Positions 63,515 through 64,000 of a stretch of 64,000 nt of DNA are shown piece by piece; the stretch's first letter is position 1, and each line of letters begins with the position of its first letter. The stretch lies in contig JALUAG010000031.1 of NCBI GenBank assembly GCA_027045875.1, forward strand, positions 1-64,000. The letters are read 5' to 3'. This stretch comes from Alphaproteobacteria bacterium. GTDB taxonomy: Bacteria; Pseudomonadota; Alphaproteobacteria; Geminicoccales; Geminicoccaceae. Made by a program: the position numbers and the translations under genes. Below the pieces are notes generated by a model. It ran no database searches and had not been told where the DNA came from. It saw only the letters and a program-made list of their open reading frames with translations.

Positions 63515-64000
63515 TCAGGAGGGCCGCAGCTTTTCGATTCCGAGGCTCTTGAGCACGTATTTCTCGAAGATGTTCTCCGCCGTGCCCTTGCGCACCTTGC
63601 GCAGGAAGTAGCGCTCGAAGGCCACCTTGGCGTAGTGGACCCACTTGCCCTTCTTCATCCAGTTGACGTTGCGCGGCGGCATCTCGGGCATGGCGACGAA
63701 GGCGATGCCGGTGTCCCCCATGTCGGCGAGACAGATGGCGTTCCAGCTCGCCACCGCCTCGGGCTGGCGCCCATCGATGGCGGCCCGGATGTTGAGGGCG
63801 GAGGCGTGGGCCATGGTTTCGATCATGTAACCGGTCTTGGGGACGCCGGTGGGCACGGGCGTGGGTTCGATGGGCGGAATGGCGACGCAGACGCCGACCC
63901 CGTACACGTTGGGATAGGTGGGGTTGCGCTGGAACTCGTCGATCAGCACGAAGCCGCGGGGGTTGAGGAGCCCCTCGTTGCCGGCCAGCGCGTCGATGCC
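63515..64000 (-). CDS. Sulfide:quinone oxidoreductase-like flavoprotein (N-terminus outside window)
   Basis: The C-terminal 160 or so residues of an FAD-dependent sulfide:quinone oxidoreductase-family enzyme. PRGFVLIDEFQRNPTYPNVYGVGVCVAIPP and TPVPTGVPKTGYMIETMAHASALNIRAAI are typical. The Cys in VGVCVAIPP sits where SQR enzymes have a redox Cys region, and the C-terminal basic/aromatic helix (WVHYAKVAFERYFLRKVRKG) could bind the membrane. The FAD-binding half is beyond the right edge, so the exact SQR type cannot be assigned. Confidence 0.85.
   Translation of the reverse strand, partial: GIDALAGNEGLLNPRGFVLIDEFQRNPTYPNVYGVGVCVAIPPIEPTPVPTGVPKTGYMIETMAHASALNIRAAIDGRQPEAVASWNAICLADMGDTGIAFVAMPEMPPRNVNWMKKGKWVHYAKVAFERYFLRKVRKGTAENIFEKYVLKSLGIEKLRPS

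Overview
The window comes from a GC-rich alphaproteobacterial chromosome. Most reading frames show strong third-position G/C bias. Several gene sets are typical of free-living, metabolically versatile alphaproteobacteria: a ParE-type topoisomerase IV B subunit, an M24 pita-bread protein, a periplasmic nitrate reductase operon, TRAP and ABC sugar transporters, a PuuE-type allantoinase next to a ureidoglycine aminohydrolase, and MurNAc recycling genes. A Rhodospirillales-like host is plausible, but I cannot name a genus from sequence alone.

Layout. 1-4.7 kb: end of parE, a YciA-type thioesterase, a DksA/TraR zinc-finger protein, a DUF190-crcB pair, a probable small RNA with a strong terminator, and a two-gene ureide catabolism operon (puuE, allE). 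5.37-13.67 kb: a compact integrated element bounded by perfect 56-bp direct repeats, the right copy forming the 3' part of an intact tRNA-Gly(GCC). 13.9-26.5 kb: housekeeping genes (thioredoxin/TPR co-chaperone, LON-domain protein, Trm112-like protein, DUF971, DUF599, acs, beta carbonic anhydrase, nicotinamidase-like hydrolase, dapB, nth, a phosphonate/sulfate ester hydrolase). 26.6-32.5 kb: an alpha-glucoside ABC transporter with its own GH13 alpha-glucosidase. 32.6-42.7 kb: M20 peptidase, ychF, ppk2, pth-rplY-prs, a creatinase-like M24 protein, an EamA exporter, a hydrolase, and EVE and AbrB proteins. 43.8-49.9 kb: napFDAGHBC. 49.9-56.0 kb: glycerate kinase, aldose 1-epimerase, a short-chain dehydrogenase and a FrcBCA-like sugar ABC operon. 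56-64 kb: an OmpA-like protein, a TRAP transporter (dctPQM order), the MurNAc/GlcNAc recycling genes murQ, anmK and nagA, and the end of a sulfide:quinone oxidoreductase-like gene.

The most unusual part is the 8.2-kb element. It encodes a P4-type integrase, an AlpA/excisionase-like protein, a zinc-binding-looking protein, an SF3-like replication ATPase whose 3' coding region carries an iteron array, an HExxH (M41-like) putative metalloprotease, a coiled-coil protein, an SSB, and an orphan P27-family terminase small subunit. I see no large terminase, portal, capsid, tail or lysis gene. This is the architecture of a phage satellite (PICI/P4-like): it can integrate, probably replicate autonomously, and could redirect a helper phage's packaging. 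Genes are overlapped by ATGA/GTGA/TGATG junctions and read in one direction toward a strong terminator just inside the right attachment site. I know of no described satellite with exactly this gene set; that is an impression from memory and has not been searched.
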